A stretch of 64,000 nt of DNA from an uncultured Eubacteriales bacterium (GCA_900317515.1 ONHA01000007.1:1-64000), one strand, 5' to 3'; positions 1 to 8,122 are shown, counted from the first letter of the stretch. Program-made: numbers and translations. Notes: generated from the letters alone by a model not told the origin.

Positions 1-702
1 GGCGGCGGATACATCACCGGGCTCAAGGAAATGGTCTACATGTCGCGGGCAATCGACCTCGTGAAGGAGTTTCATGCGGTTGTCATTTGCCCGGATTACC
101 GGCTGGCGATCCGGCATCCCTATCCGGCGGCGCTCAAGGACTGCTACAAGGCGCTCATTTATATGAAGGAGCACGCGGAGGAGCTTGGAATCAACAGGAA
201 CCAGCTCATGGTCGGCGGGGAGAGTGCCGGAGGCGGACTTACCGCCGCGCTCTGCATGCTCGCGAGGGATAGGGGGACTGTGAACATTGCATTTCAGATG
301 CCGCTCTATCCCATGCTGGACAATCTCGACACGGAGACATCCCGGGACAACCACGGGAGGGTGTGGAATACGCGGAGGAACCATTTCGGGTGGCGGATGT
401 ACCTGAGAGGAAACGCGAAGAAAAAGGTTTCGCCCTATGCCGCGGCGGCGCGGCAGACAGACTTTAAGGGGCTGCCGCCGGCCTACACGTTCGTCGGAGA
501 CGGGGAGCCGTTCTGTGCCGAGACGCTCGCATTTGTGAGGGCGCTTAAAGAGGCGGGCGTGCCGGCGGAGGCGGATGTCTGGCACAGCGACATGCACGCG
601 TTTGATATGCTGCGTCCGGATCTGCCGGAGAGCCGGAAGGCGACCCGGCGGTTCAGGGAGGCGTTTTCGTATGCGGCGGGGCAGTATTTTGCGGAGAATT
701 GA
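1..702 (+). CDS. alpha/beta hydrolase (HSL/esterase family), 3' part
   Basis: The gene enters from the left edge in frame 1; the first codons read GGGY, the end of an HGGG oxyanion-hole motif, so only the N-terminal cap is missing. The nucleophile elbow GESAGG puts Ser at fragment residue 75. GDGEPF (Asp about 167) and the His of DMHAF (about 199) complete the usual triad. This is the hormone-sensitive-lipase-like branch of carboxylesterases, which hydrolyse short acyl esters in the cytoplasm. The substrate cannot be told from sequence. No partner gene is visible inside the window. Confidence 0.85.
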   Translation, partial: GGGYITGLKEMVYMSRAIDLVKEFHAVVICPDYRLAIRHPYPAALKDCYKALIYMKEHAEELGINRNQLMVGGESAGGGLTAALCMLARDRGTVNIAFQMPLYPMLDNLDTETSRDNHGRVWNTRRNHFGWRMYLRGNAKKKVSPYAAAARQTDFKGLPPAYTFVGDGEPFCAETLAFVRALKEAGVPAEADVWHSDMHAFDMLRPDLPESRKATRRFREAFSYAAGQYFAEN

Positions 703-734
703 GACAGGCGGCGCGAAGGGCATTCTGTAAGATA

Positions 735-770
735 TTGCGTCGGTAGACATATTATGGTATAATGTGTCTA
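735..770 (+). promoter_or_regulatory. toxin-antitoxin promoter with overlapping palindromic operator
   Basis: TTGCGT at 735-740 and a perfect TATAAT at 758-763 are 17 bases apart. A dyad, TAGACATATTAT at 744-755 and ATAATGTGTCTA at 759-770, has 12-base arms with one mismatch and covers the -10. Such operators over the promoter are the normal site of antitoxin autoregulation. Confidence 0.75.
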
Positions 771-790
771 TATTTTTTGGAGGTACTTAT

Positions 791-1063
791 ATGATGCTTC
801 AGGAAACAATCAGGCCCTCGGCGGATCTCAGAAACCATTACAACGAAATCTCACGGCAATGCCGGGAAAACAACGAAGCCGTAATCATCACCGTGAACGG
901 GAGAGGCGACACTGTCTCCATGGCTTACGAGGAATATAAGCGCCTGAAAGCCAGGGTCGAACTGCTGGAACTGCTGGTTGAGGCGGAGGATGATGTGAAA
1001 AACGGAAGAGTCGCTCCCATAGAGGATACGTTTGATGAACTTAGGAATTTGCTGATTGGGTGA
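791..1063 (+). CDS. Phd/YefM-type antitoxin
   Basis: This 90-residue protein begins at ATG 791, 7 bases after GGAGG. A GTG at 764 lies inside the promoter and is not credible as a start. The N-terminal region (RPSADLRNHYNEI, then the strand EAVIITVNGRGD and SMAYEEYKRL) has the Phd/YefM pattern of DNA-binding and dimerisation, followed by an acidic C-terminal tail that would wrap the toxin. The gene lies just after its promoter and palindromic operator and 7 bases before the toxin gene, so the pair is one autoregulated operon. Confidence 0.85.
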   Translation: MMLQETIRPSADLRNHYNEISRQCRENNEAVIITVNGRGDTVSMAYEEYKRLKARVELLELLVEAEDDVKNGRVAPIEDTFDELRNLLIG

Positions 1064-1070
1064 AAAGCAT

Positions 1071-1388
1071 ATGACATACAAAGTTTTGCGCACTGATAAA
1101 GCAGATGAACTGATACAAAAAATAATCCTTTATGTGGCGGAACAGTTCGGACGAGAGGTCGCACTGAAGAAGCTGGATGAGCTGGAGTCTGCCCTGTTAT
1201 CTCTCAGTGACAACCCATATAGAGGCGTCCGACCAAAATACAGTGTTTTGAGGCGCCAGGGGTATCTTGTTCTCATTTTAGAGAAGAACCTGGTATTTTA
1301 TAAGGTAGATGAGGATGAGAAGACGGTCATCATCTATGCGGTGGTGGATCAGAGGCAGGATTATCTTGGGATTGTGAGGGGGCTTTGA
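1071..1388 (+). CDS. ParE/RelE-superfamily toxin
   Basis: This is a 105-residue basic protein, taking ATG 1071; a TTG at 1056 overlapping the antitoxin would add five residues. The helical N-terminus (ADELIQKIILYVAEQFG) and the motif NPYRGVRPKYSVLRRQGYLVLILEKNLVFYKVDEDEKTV fit the ParE/RelE fold, where strands end in a conserved Y-x-x-D/V pattern. ParE members poison gyrase and RelE members cleave ribosome-bound mRNA; sequence alone does not decide which. Its antitoxin is directly upstream. Confidence 0.82.
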   Translation: MTYKVLRTDKADELIQKIILYVAEQFGREVALKKLDELESALLSLSDNPYRGVRPKYSVLRRQGYLVLILEKNLVFYKVDEDEKTVIIYAVVDQRQDYLGIVRGL

Positions 1389-1600
1389 GGCCCTCTGTGC
1401 CCTGGTCGGACTCGGCCTGTACGGGTGCGGTGCAAAGGAAAAGAATGTCGGAAAAAATGTAAAGATCGGAGACGTGACGAAGTTCTACTACACCTGCTCC
1501 AATATAAATTTTAATACGGAGGATCCGGTATCATTTTTACGAGAAGGACGGAAAGTATTACTTCTTCCACTCTGCATTCAAAAGAGAGGAAGGAAAACTC
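1387..1600 (+). pseudogene. lipoprotein remnant, truncated and frameshifted
   Basis: Starting inside the toxin stop codon, frame 1 reads a lipobox-like GLYGCGAKEK followed by VKIGDVTKFYYTCSNINFN. Near 1530 the sense moves to another frame that reads YHFYEKDGKYYFFHSAFKREEG. The two halves together resemble small lipoproteins with a GD(I/V)TEFYY...RYRFYxEDGKxxFxH core that I recall from Lachnospiraceae. There is no start codon or signal-peptide beginning, so this is a decayed fragment. Its end runs into the truncated repeat copy at 1601. Confidence 0.6.
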
Positions 1601-1682
1601 ATGAGCAGTTACAAACTTAAGATCCAGGCTGGCACAGCCGGAACGAAGGTCATTTCCATACTGCGGAAATTAGATCTGTCAC
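1574..1682 (+). repeat. direct repeat, copy 1
   Basis: This copy of about 109 bases matches 4297-4405. The 65 bases from the ATG (1601-1665) are identical to 4324-4388, with a few differences on either side. The two copies bracket the AT-rich cysteine-peptidase operon. Confidence 0.85.
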
Positions 1683-1702
1683 TTTTAGTTTACATAACAT
1701 AG
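1601..1702 (+). pseudogene. truncated 33-codon copy of the gene at 4324
   Basis: The first 22 codons equal those of the 124-codon gene at 4324. The reading then diverges (RKLDLSLLVYIT) and stops at TAG 1700. It looks like the broken half of a duplicated target left of the inserted AT-rich operon. Confidence 0.8.
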
Positions 1703-1714
1703 TCGTGGTTTAAA

Positions 1715-1742
1715 GAGAAAGAGGGCTTCTGCCCTCTTTCTC
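1715..1742 (-). terminator. rho-independent terminator of the leftward operon
   Basis: A perfect 12-bp stem (GAGAAAGAGGGC with GCCCTCTTTCTC, 4-base loop) lies just after the 68-residue gene. Read leftward it is followed by CTTTAAACC, a short T tract. Confidence 0.65.
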
Positions 1743-1749
1743 CTTGCCA

Positions 1750-1956
1750 TTAACCAATTGCACAGAATAATGCTCTCTGATATGTAACGGAATCTCTCTT
1801 GCTGATAATGTCATTTCTATTATTTATTTCCGGGCAGTGCTTTAAATACTCTTCACCGGCCATTGTTGGTATTGTCGTCCATTTAGCGTCATCCCAGTTA
1901 TCTTTATCATCGGTAATGGCTGAATTTAAAATTTTGTCCAACTTGTTCTCAATCAT
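1750..1956 (-). CDS. small hypothetical protein of the peptidase operon
   Basis: I do not recognise this 68-residue protein. It begins at an ATG preceded by AGAAAGGG and reads MIENKLDKILNSAITDDKDNWDDAKW, with two Trp in an acidic stretch and a Cys-containing tail. It is the last of three leftward genes (109 bases after the 184-residue gene) and stands just before a strong terminator, so it is probably co-expressed. AT-rich codons match the two upstream genes and not the surrounding genome. Confidence 0.55.
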   Translation of the reverse strand: MIENKLDKILNSAITDDKDNWDDAKWTTIPTMAGEEYLKHCPEINNRNDIISKRDSVTYQRALFCAIG

Positions 1957-2064
1957 GTCAATCAGCCCTTTCTTTATTAAATAATTGAAAATTATACCAT
2001 GTCACAAAATAATAATCAAGGACAATTGGAGAAATCGATGCAGCATCGCTGCACAAATAATCTC

Positions 2065-2610
2065 TCAGATTTTCATCCATATGGACTCCGTTACAAACCA
2101 TTGCCCATTGCGCAATTCTATGCTTTTAAGTTTTTCCAGCGATGAGAGAACTTCATCAAGTTTCTCTTGACTCATCTCACATGCAACTGAGAGAGTTTCC
2201 TTTGTTGGGCCGATTGAATTATGAGTTCGTCTGTAAATTTCAAACAGTACCTTTACGCAGTCATTGGAGAGCTCTTTTTGTGCCATGCCGGCTGCTTTTG
2301 AAAGTATTTTCAGGAAGAAGGCAATAACCGCTTTTTTGTCATTCCACTTAAGCGTCGTTGCGGAGGCGAGAAGATCAAGAATCGTTGTCAGATCCAGAGT
2401 GATGTTGGATGCCTTGATGGATACTACTTTATCAGAACCGAAAGGTTTATTGATAATAGCTGCTCCTCTGGTGACACTCACATCCTGAAACGTGCAGCTT
2501 TGCTTCACTAAAGATTGAATTTGGATTTCATCCAGTTCTTCATTTTTAAATTCATCCCACCAATATTTCGCCAGTTCTTCATAGGCATTTGACATTATAT
2601 TATCAGGCAT
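2065..2610 (-). CDS. hypothetical protein with a winged-helix-like C-terminus
   Basis: ATG 2610 is preferred, with AGGTGG a few bases upstream; a GTG at 2619 would add three residues. The 181-residue product is soluble. Residues about 120-178 (VLFEIYRR, TKETLSVACEM, QEKLDEVLSSLEKLKSIEL, then RNGQWFV) follow the helix-helix-helix-wing order of a winged-helix domain. I cannot name a family. It starts 14 bases after the stop of the cysteine-peptidase-like gene, so translation is probably coupled. It could be the regulatory or adaptor partner of that protein. Confidence 0.6.
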   Translation of the reverse strand: MPDNIMSNAYEELAKYWWDEFKNEELDEIQIQSLVKQSCTFQDVSVTRGAAIINKPFGSDKVVSIKASNITLDLTTILDLLASATTLKWNDKKAVIAFFLKILSKAAGMAQKELSNDCVKVLFEIYRRTHNSIGPTKETLSVACEMSQEKLDEVLSSLEKLKSIELRNGQWFVTESIWMKI

Positions 2611-2624
2611 ATGCGCCACCTTTC

Positions 2625-4064
2625 TCAGTTATCTAACCGGTATAACTCACCTTTATACATTTCATAGGGCCGTATATCTGTATATTGCATTATCATTTTC
2701 GGCGTTTTGTTATGAGGCATTGTGTCATACAGCATTATATGACGATTATCATGCATCAACAGCCAAGGCTCGCTCTCGTTCGTGCCGGCAGTTGTATCAA
2801 TCAGGATCCTTCCCGAAATTTTTTCCTGCTCAAATTCCTCAGGGGTACTGATATCGACGCACCATACAAAGCGTGAAAGCGGAAGCCTGACGATTGCATC
2901 TCTCAAAATTTCATTGATTCCTTCCAAATGGGCGATGGTTGACTTCAATTTATTAGCTGATGCAATATAGATTCGAACAACATGCAGACCATCCTGCCAG
3001 GCAAAGCTGTTATAATTCGTGCCTTTAGAAGAAAATAGTGCTTCTATGCGGCCATAAAGCTTGTGGTAAGCCAACTGCATCCTTTCAAAGACAGGGATGA
3101 CAAGATAAGTCATCTCACCTATGCTGTAGGCTGCATCACTTTGTTTCGACGCCAGACGGTCAACTCTTGCATACGGAAACAGATTATCATCCATGACATA
3201 CGTAGAGTTAATCAGCTGGGTGCTTAGGATAAAATTACCTTTTTGGGACTTGTGCTTTCTGATAAAGAAGTCATCTTTAAGCAAATTGTAATTATATGCT
3301 CCTCGTCCGACAAAGGTAACAGCGTGCTGATTCACATCACTCATTCCGATGACCGGAACTTCCGATTCAAGATAGACAAGCAGTTCATCCGTAAGTTCCT
3401 GAATATTATCTCTGGAGAATCCTCGTATGATAGGAAAAAAGTCATAAGCGCTCAGAACATCCGAAACCTGAACAGGAGTCAGGCCGATAGAAGGTGTCTT
3501 CCTTCCCCATTCGGCATGAACTTTTTCAACGACATCTCCGAGAGAAGGACTTTCATAATGAGGATATTTGGTTCCGTAATAACGAAGGACATTCCAAAGC
3601 GCGATATGTGCGCACACTGTGATATCCGTCTCCTGCATCATCCACGGAAATCCTAAGATTTCGAATTTCTCTCCCAGAAAATGTGACGAATACTTTCCGC
3701 TTATCAAAGCGGCTTGTTCTTTTATGACGATCTTCGGATCCAGATATGTTCGTCCCAAATGTCTTCCGGGCATTACCGGACGTAATAACGAATAACCGAC
3801 ATAGGTGTTCTCTTTTGAAATGAAATGGAGTCTATAGCAGTATTTTGAGTACTCCTTAAGCTTTTTAGAATGGTGAATATAATAGGAGCTTAGATAATCC
3901 CGGTCATAGTAAGGCCACTCGACTATAATGGAAGAGATGTCTGTACCCAGGTGATCTCTTAACGTGCTTATCGTAATGTCATCAATATGGGTTTTATCGA
4001 CATAATCTCTAAGCTTTTTATAATCATCAAGTGTATTTATGTTGATTCGATTGAAGCTAATCAT
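2625..4064 (-). CDS. papain/C39-like cysteine peptidase domain protein
   Basis: The 479-residue protein starts best at ATG 4064, with GGAAGAGAAGAA before it; a TTG lies ten codons earlier. The middle has a C39/papain-like triad: Cys151 in TDITVCAHIALWNVLRYYG, His247 in NQHAVTFVG, and a possible third residue, Asn294, in MDDNLFPYARV. About 140 residues precede this domain and about 180 follow it; neither flank is recognised. There is no signal peptide, no membrane segment and no ABC domain, so it is not a bacteriocin exporter. It leads a three-gene AT-rich operon inside a direct repeat, which suggests an acquired function such as defence or peptide processing. That role is an inference. Confidence 0.65.
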   Translation of the reverse strand: MISFNRININTLDDYKKLRDYVDKTHIDDITISTLRDHLGTDISSIIVEWPYYDRDYLSSYYIHHSKKLKEYSKYCYRLHFISKENTYVGYSLLRPVMPGRHLGRTYLDPKIVIKEQAALISGKYSSHFLGEKFEILGFPWMMQETDITVCAHIALWNVLRYYGTKYPHYESPSLGDVVEKVHAEWGRKTPSIGLTPVQVSDVLSAYDFFPIIRGFSRDNIQELTDELLVYLESEVPVIGMSDVNQHAVTFVGRGAYNYNLLKDDFFIRKHKSQKGNFILSTQLINSTYVMDDNLFPYARVDRLASKQSDAAYSIGEMTYLVIPVFERMQLAYHKLYGRIEALFSSKGTNYNSFAWQDGLHVVRIYIASANKLKSTIAHLEGINEILRDAIVRLPLSRFVWCVDISTPEEFEQEKISGRILIDTTAGTNESEPWLLMHDNRHIMLYDTMPHNKTPKMIMQYTDIRPYEMYKGELYRLDN

Positions 4065-4296
4065 TTCTTCTCTTCCATAAACTGATATTTGCAAGCTCGC
4101 TCAGGAGTGATTGGTTATTTTTACATATGTCTGAGGAGGAGTGGCCTTTGTCTGCTATCATTATACAGAATAGCAGGGAACTTATCTACATTGATTTTTG
4201 GATTTTGTTAAAAAATATAAAGACAGCTAACAATGTGTTGAATCACAAATGCTCGTGATGTAAAATTATTCTGTAAATTCGCTGTTCAATGGCTCC

Positions 4297-4405
4297 GCAT
4301 TTAAACGAGAGGAAGGAAAAATCATGAGCAGTTACAAACTTAAGATCCAGGCTGGCACAGCCGGAACGAAGGTCATTTCCATACTGCGAAAGTTCGATCC
4401 GTCAC
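4297..4405 (+). repeat. direct repeat, copy 2 (intact side)
   Basis: This is the partner of 1574-1682. Here the repeat runs into a full-length gene, so this side is the intact one. The AT-rich block between the copies is about 2.6 kb. Confidence 0.85.
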
Positions 4406-4695
4406 TCTCGATCGGTGAGATCAGACGGCGGATAAATGAAAACGACTATGTGGTCGAGTACGACCTGTTTCGGTGGGAGGTCACGGAGGAGCTGGCGGAG
4501 GTCGATCGCATTTCCAGATTCGAGGACCTTATCCGGGCTCTGGAGGAGTGCGGCGCCGGGGTTGCGATATACAACGGCGACCGGCTGGAAGATAAGGAGA
4601 TGTTCGGGAACAGCATGCAGATGCTGCGCGAGATTAGGTGTGAGGTTGAGGAAGATATGGAGAGGGAGGCGGAGGAGGACGACAACATGACGTAA
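4324..4695 (+). CDS. hypothetical protein, intact member of the duplicated gene
   Basis: This is a 123-residue acidic protein. The ATG follows GAGGAAGGAAAA. The N-terminal half (SYKLKIQAGTAGTKVISILRKFDPSLSIGEIRRRI) has a strand-helix-helix rhythm faintly like the ribosomal L7/L12 C-terminal fold, but that link is weak. The C-terminus is a long charged helix ending EEDMEREAEEDD. There is no signal peptide or membrane segment. A 22-codon duplicate of its beginning lies 2.7 kb to the left across the AT-rich operon. Confidence 0.6.
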   Translation: MSSYKLKIQAGTAGTKVISILRKFDPSLSIGEIRRRINENDYVVEYDLFRWEVTEELAEVDRISRFEDLIRALEECGAGVAIYNGDRLEDKEMFGNSMQMLREIRCEVEEDMEREAEEDDNMT

Positions 4696-4745
4696 TCTTC
4701 CACAGAATAAACATTTTAGGAGAGCCGGAGAACTTTTCGTTTCAG

Positions 4746-4774
4746 TTGAGAAAACACGGTATCTGTGGTAAAAT
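4746..4774 (+). promoter_or_regulatory. promoter of the DUF2442 gene
   Basis: TTGAGA at 4746-4751 and TAAAAT at 4769-4774 have exactly 17 bases between them. GAGGTGA follows ahead of the ATG at 4828. Confidence 0.65.
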
Positions 4775-4827
4775 TGCCTGTAGAAGATCGTTTATCCTTC
4801 ACTGACAATGAATTGAGGTGAAGTATT

Positions 4828-5121
4828 ATGTATGTTTTGGATGATATCTGTTATGCCGGAGAGTTCCGGGAGAACATCAAAGTTGTTGAGGCAAAACCGC
4901 TGCGAGGTGGAATGATGTTGGTTACATTCTCAACTGGAGAAAAACGGCTGTTTGACACAACTCTGCTGAAAGGCTCTGCATTTGCTCCCCTTTCAGATGA
5001 ACGTGTTTTTGCTCACCCGGTGGTGTTTCACGGTGTAATCACATGGAACAACGGAGAAATCGATATTGCCCCGGAAGCCGTATATCAGAATAGCTACGCG
5101 TATGAGGAAATTGCAATTTAA
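4828..5121 (+). CDS. DUF2442-family protein
   Basis: The 97-residue protein has the DUF2442 pattern: VVEAKPLRGGMMLVTFSTGEKRLFD, then PLSDERVFAHPVVFHGVITWNNGEIDIAPEAVYQNS. The family is small and cytoplasmic, often found near toxin-antitoxin or mobile genes, and its biochemical role is not established. It has its own promoter, and a hairpin follows the gene. Confidence 0.8.
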   Translation: MYVLDDICYAGEFRENIKVVEAKPLRGGMMLVTFSTGEKRLFDTTLLKGSAFAPLSDERVFAHPVVFHGVITWNNGEIDIAPEAVYQNSYAYEEIAI

Positions 5122-5147
5122 GCTGGTTTTCCATGAGAATACACCCC

Positions 5148-5240
5148 TTGCACATCCGAAACGAATCACTATAATAGAACTATCGAATGATGGATGCTCC
5201 TCATATCTCTTCGCGGAGAGGATGGGGAGCATTCTGTTTT
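5148..5240 (+). promoter_or_regulatory. promoter followed by attenuator-like hairpin
   Basis: TTGCAC at 5148 and TATAAT at 5170-5175 (16-base spacer) form a promoter. The leader then folds: ATGCTCC at 5194-5200 pairs with GGAGCAT at 5226-5232 around an inner TCTC/GAGA stem, and TTCTGTTTT follows. The hairpin sits after the start point and before GGGAGGAGG, so it may attenuate the gene at 5259. It could equally end the DUF2442 transcript. Confidence 0.5.
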
Positions 5241-5258
5241 AACGGGAGGAGGACAGCC

Positions 5259-6134
5259 ATGAAGAAAAAAAACCCAAGCGATGAAGAACTAAAGAAATAC
5301 ACCCATAAGAAGATGACGCTGCCGCTGATGGAACATGCCCCTGAAGAGACGAAGGAGCAGGTGTGGAAGCTCGTCAAGAAGATCTCGACCTTTTCCTATT
5401 CGCCATGCACCCCGGCAGAGTATAAAAGGATGGCTGCATTTGCCGAAAATGACGCAGTCGTCGATGTTGTTCTGGATACCCTGAAGGATCTGGGATATCC
5501 TTTCAAGCCGACGGATTTTATACCGGATATCACGGGCTATTATTACTGCATCGCGCTGGTTTCGCAGAGCATGCACAGAAGAGACGAAACGATTAAACTG
5601 CTTGACGAGCTGGTTGATTATGTGATCGCCAATCACTCACCGTGCATACTGCCGCTTGCCAGAAATATGGATGTTCTGTCAAAGGACTATCCGGACCTTA
5701 CGAATATACTTGAGAAAGCGAAAATCATCTTTAAGATTGACGCGATCGACGGTGTTAAGAAGGGGGTCGCCATACAGATCAACAAGCTCTACCCTGATTA
5801 CACGAGCGCAGAGAAAATAGAAGCGGAATACCTGAATGTTGAGATCCCTCAGGACGGGAAGATCTTTGTTGAGGTGAACGAAAGGGAGTTTGTAGTCAGG
5901 ATAAGAGAAAAGGGGAAGAATATTTACAGTAAAAAATTCAAACATCAGCTGTACAGAACGATTGAGTATGCTGTAGTGAGAGACGTATTGCTGAGAAAGC
6001 ATGCGGAAGAGCTGCAGATAGATGATGTTGCAGACGCAAGGGTCGCAGAGGCGATGAAAGCTGATCTTCGAAAACTGTTTAATGAGATTGCAATTACGGT
6101 AAATAATAAGGATCTTAAGTATATTCAGGATTGA
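5259..6134 (+). CDS. hypothetical cytoplasmic protein
   Basis: GGGAGGAGG six bases before ATG 5259 fixes this start; a reading from 5187 would translate the leader hairpin. The 291-residue protein is soluble. Residues 1-130 are helical with repeated amphipathic segments (PEETKEQVWKLVKKI, DAVVDVVLDTLKDLGYPF, RDETIKLLDELVDYVI). A central beta part (GKIFVEVNEREFVVRIREKGKNIYSKKF) is followed by a charged helical end. I do not recognise the family. Confidence 0.65.
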   Translation: MKKKNPSDEELKKYTHKKMTLPLMEHAPEETKEQVWKLVKKISTFSYSPCTPAEYKRMAAFAENDAVVDVVLDTLKDLGYPFKPTDFIPDITGYYYCIALVSQSMHRRDETIKLLDELVDYVIANHSPCILPLARNMDVLSKDYPDLTNILEKAKIIFKIDAIDGVKKGVAIQINKLYPDYTSAEKIEAEYLNVEIPQDGKIFVEVNEREFVVRIREKGKNIYSKKFKHQLYRTIEYAVVRDVLLRKHAEELQIDDVADARVAEAMKADLRKLFNEIAITVNNKDLKYIQD

Positions 6135-6188
6135 GGCGGCCACACATGAATTTGAAGCGTATTGCGATAATATTGCACAAACATAGGA

Positions 6189-6216
6189 TTGATTTTGATG
6201 CGGCTTATGATAAAAT
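6189..6216 (+). promoter_or_regulatory. promoter of the InlB-repeat surface protein
   Basis: TTGATT at 6189-6194 and TAAAAT at 6211-6216 are 16 bases apart. The start codon is at 6266, after a GAGGG. Confidence 0.55.
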
Positions 6217-6265
6217 GAAAATTGGGCCATTAACGGCCTGAATATCTCAGGATGAGGGTCAGATT

Positions 6266-7972
6266 ATGGGAAAGAAAAAAGTGTTTTTGGGTCTTCTTAT
6301 GACACTTGTGCTGCTCGTTGCAGCAGTGCCGGCGACCGCGCTTGCGGAGACACCGGATTCCGTGTCCGGAAATGACGCCAGGGAGCCGGTTACATACACG
6401 GTTACCTATGATTACAACTATGATGGCAAAGGAACCTATACGACCGAGACTGTGGAAGAGGGACAGATGGGAACTGTCATCCCGGATATCCTGAGCAGGG
6501 AAGGCAGAATCTGGGATTATGTCTTCGCGGGCTGGTCGACCAGCAGATCCGCATCGCCGGAGTCGGTTGAACTGCTCCCCGGTGTACATTTTGAAGTGAC
6601 GGGCGATATGACGCTCTATGCCGTGTGGGGAGAAAACAAGTGGGGTGAGACGCTGCATGCCAAAGGCTATCAGTCCATCACGTCGTTTGTCTATGACGGG
6701 AATTATCATTCTATCAGAGGCATAGAGGAAAGACCGGACAATGACAGAGAGACTGTCAAGGGCGACAGCTACAGAACCGGCTTTTACTATCAGCCGCTCT
6801 GGTATTCGCTGAATGTGTGGCGATATACTTTCTTCGGCAACATTGAGGCAGGAAGAATTGATGTCGGCAGAAGCACCACGCCGACCCAGGGCCAGGTGTT
6901 TGCCGAGATCTGGGTGCCGTGGCCGTGGGATAATGAATGGGTATTGGTTGAAGATACTTATACGCAGATCATCCCTGCCACAATGGAGATCACTCCGGCA
7001 TCCCTCACCGTGACGGCTGAGGATATGAAAGTGAAATATACGGGCGAGGAGATCACCCCGGAGGGAACACTTTCCGGTCTTGTCACCCCGACCAATAAAG
7101 AGCAGGAAACCGCGGCGCTTAAAATGACCCCCTTCACCGAGGTCGGCGTACACCCGATGACCTACACGATCGTATGGGACGGAACCGCAAAAGAGGGCAA
7201 CTACACGGTTACCGAGGAAAAACTCGGAAACCTTACGATCTACTATGAGCTGACCTTCGATGCAAACGGCGGCGAAGGCGCTCCCGAAGCGATGGAAGTG
7301 ACGGAGAACACCGTCACGCTTCCGGCGGAAGAGCCGACTCTCGAAGGCTATCTCTTCAAGGGATGGGCGAAGAGCGCCGATGCGGAGACCGCGGATTATC
7401 AGGCGGGCGAGACGATCGACATCAGCGACAATACCGTTTTATATGCGGTATGGGAGACCAAGGCGAGAACGATCACCTATACGCTGGACGGCGGCATCTA
7501 CAGCGGCAGTGCAGAGGACATCGTGGAAATCCACAATGTCGGTGATGAGATCACGATTCATGAAGCACCGGAGAGAGAAGGCTATGTGTTCATCGAGTGG
7601 AGCGGAAGCAGCTACCACCCGGGCGACAAGTACATCGTTGAAGATGACCACACCTTCAGGGCAACCTGGATGAAGGAGCCGGAGCCGACGGTTGCTCCGC
7701 CGACACCGTCAGTTGCACCGCTCACACCGTCTGTTGCACCGCCGACACCGTCGGTCGCGCCGCCCACACCGTCCATTGCACCACCCACGACGATCGCACC
7801 TGCTGCGTCTCAGGCTGCGGCGGCAACCCCGGCTGCGACCGAGCCCGCGAAGACAACGGCTGCACCTGCGACAGGCGACAACAGCAATCCGGCCGGCTGG
7901 ATCGTAATCATGTGCATGGCGATTGCGGCGCTTGTTATGACAAACTCCAAGATCGGACGAAAAGTGAAGTAA
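6266..7972 (+). CDS. exported InlB B-repeat surface protein
   Basis: This 568-residue protein has a signal peptide (residues 1-27, ending ATALA). Three InlB/Listeria-Bacteroides-type repeats (about 35-122, 325-398 and 400-470) end in the typical LYAVW or RATW. An MBG-like beta domain near 243 (SLTVTAEDMKVKYTGEEITPEGTL) lies between them. A Pro/Thr stalk of repeated VAPPTPS units (472-511) precedes APATGDN, a sortase-like motif at 532, then a hydrophobic span and the basic tail KIGRKVK. That layout fits a wall-anchored protein, though the motif departs from LPxTG. A strong terminator follows, so it is monocistronic. Confidence 0.85.
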   Translation: MGKKKVFLGLLMTLVLLVAAVPATALAETPDSVSGNDAREPVTYTVTYDYNYDGKGTYTTETVEEGQMGTVIPDILSREGRIWDYVFAGWSTSRSASPESVELLPGVHFEVTGDMTLYAVWGENKWGETLHAKGYQSITSFVYDGNYHSIRGIEERPDNDRETVKGDSYRTGFYYQPLWYSLNVWRYTFFGNIEAGRIDVGRSTTPTQGQVFAEIWVPWPWDNEWVLVEDTYTQIIPATMEITPASLTVTAEDMKVKYTGEEITPEGTLSGLVTPTNKEQETAALKMTPFTEVGVHPMTYTIVWDGTAKEGNYTVTEEKLGNLTIYYELTFDANGGEGAPEAMEVTENTVTLPAEEPTLEGYLFKGWAKSADAETADYQAGETIDISDNTVLYAVWETKARTITYTLDGGIYSGSAEDIVEIHNVGDEITIHEAPEREGYVFIEWSGSSYHPGDKYIVEDDHTFRATWMKEPEPTVAPPTPSVAPLTPSVAPPTPSVAPPTPSIAPPTTIAPAASQAAAATPAATEPAKTTAAPATGDNSNPAGWIVIMCMAIAALVMTNSKIGRKVK

Positions 7973-8000
7973 CTTGCTTAATTAAATACGGAAGAAAAAA

Positions 8001-8045
8001 CGAGAGCGGAGGGCAGTCTGAATTGTCCTCCGCTCTCGCAATTTC
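8001..8045 (+). terminator. rho-independent terminator
   Basis: A perfect 12-bp stem, CGAGAGCGGAGG at 8001-8012 with CCTCCGCTCTCG at 8027-8038, is preceded by an A run and followed by CAATTT. Confidence 0.8.
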
Positions 8046-8092
8046 AAAAGGAGAAAATGAAAAAAATCCTGTCGGAAGAGAAGCGCGAAAGG

Positions 8093-8122
8093 CTGTCATG
8101 CAAGTGAAAACTATGGTATAAT
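8093..8122 (+). promoter_or_regulatory. extended -10 promoter of the giant LRR protein
   Basis: A perfect TATAAT at 8117-8122 is preceded by TGG (extended -10). A CTGTCA lies 18 bases upstream. The mRNA leader is about 38 bases. Confidence 0.6.

Noticed and set aside
1574-4405. Insertion-sequence explanation for the direct repeat
   Set aside because: There is no transposase or terminal inverted repeat between the copies, and 109 bases is too long for an ordinary target duplication; recombination or another mechanism is more likely.
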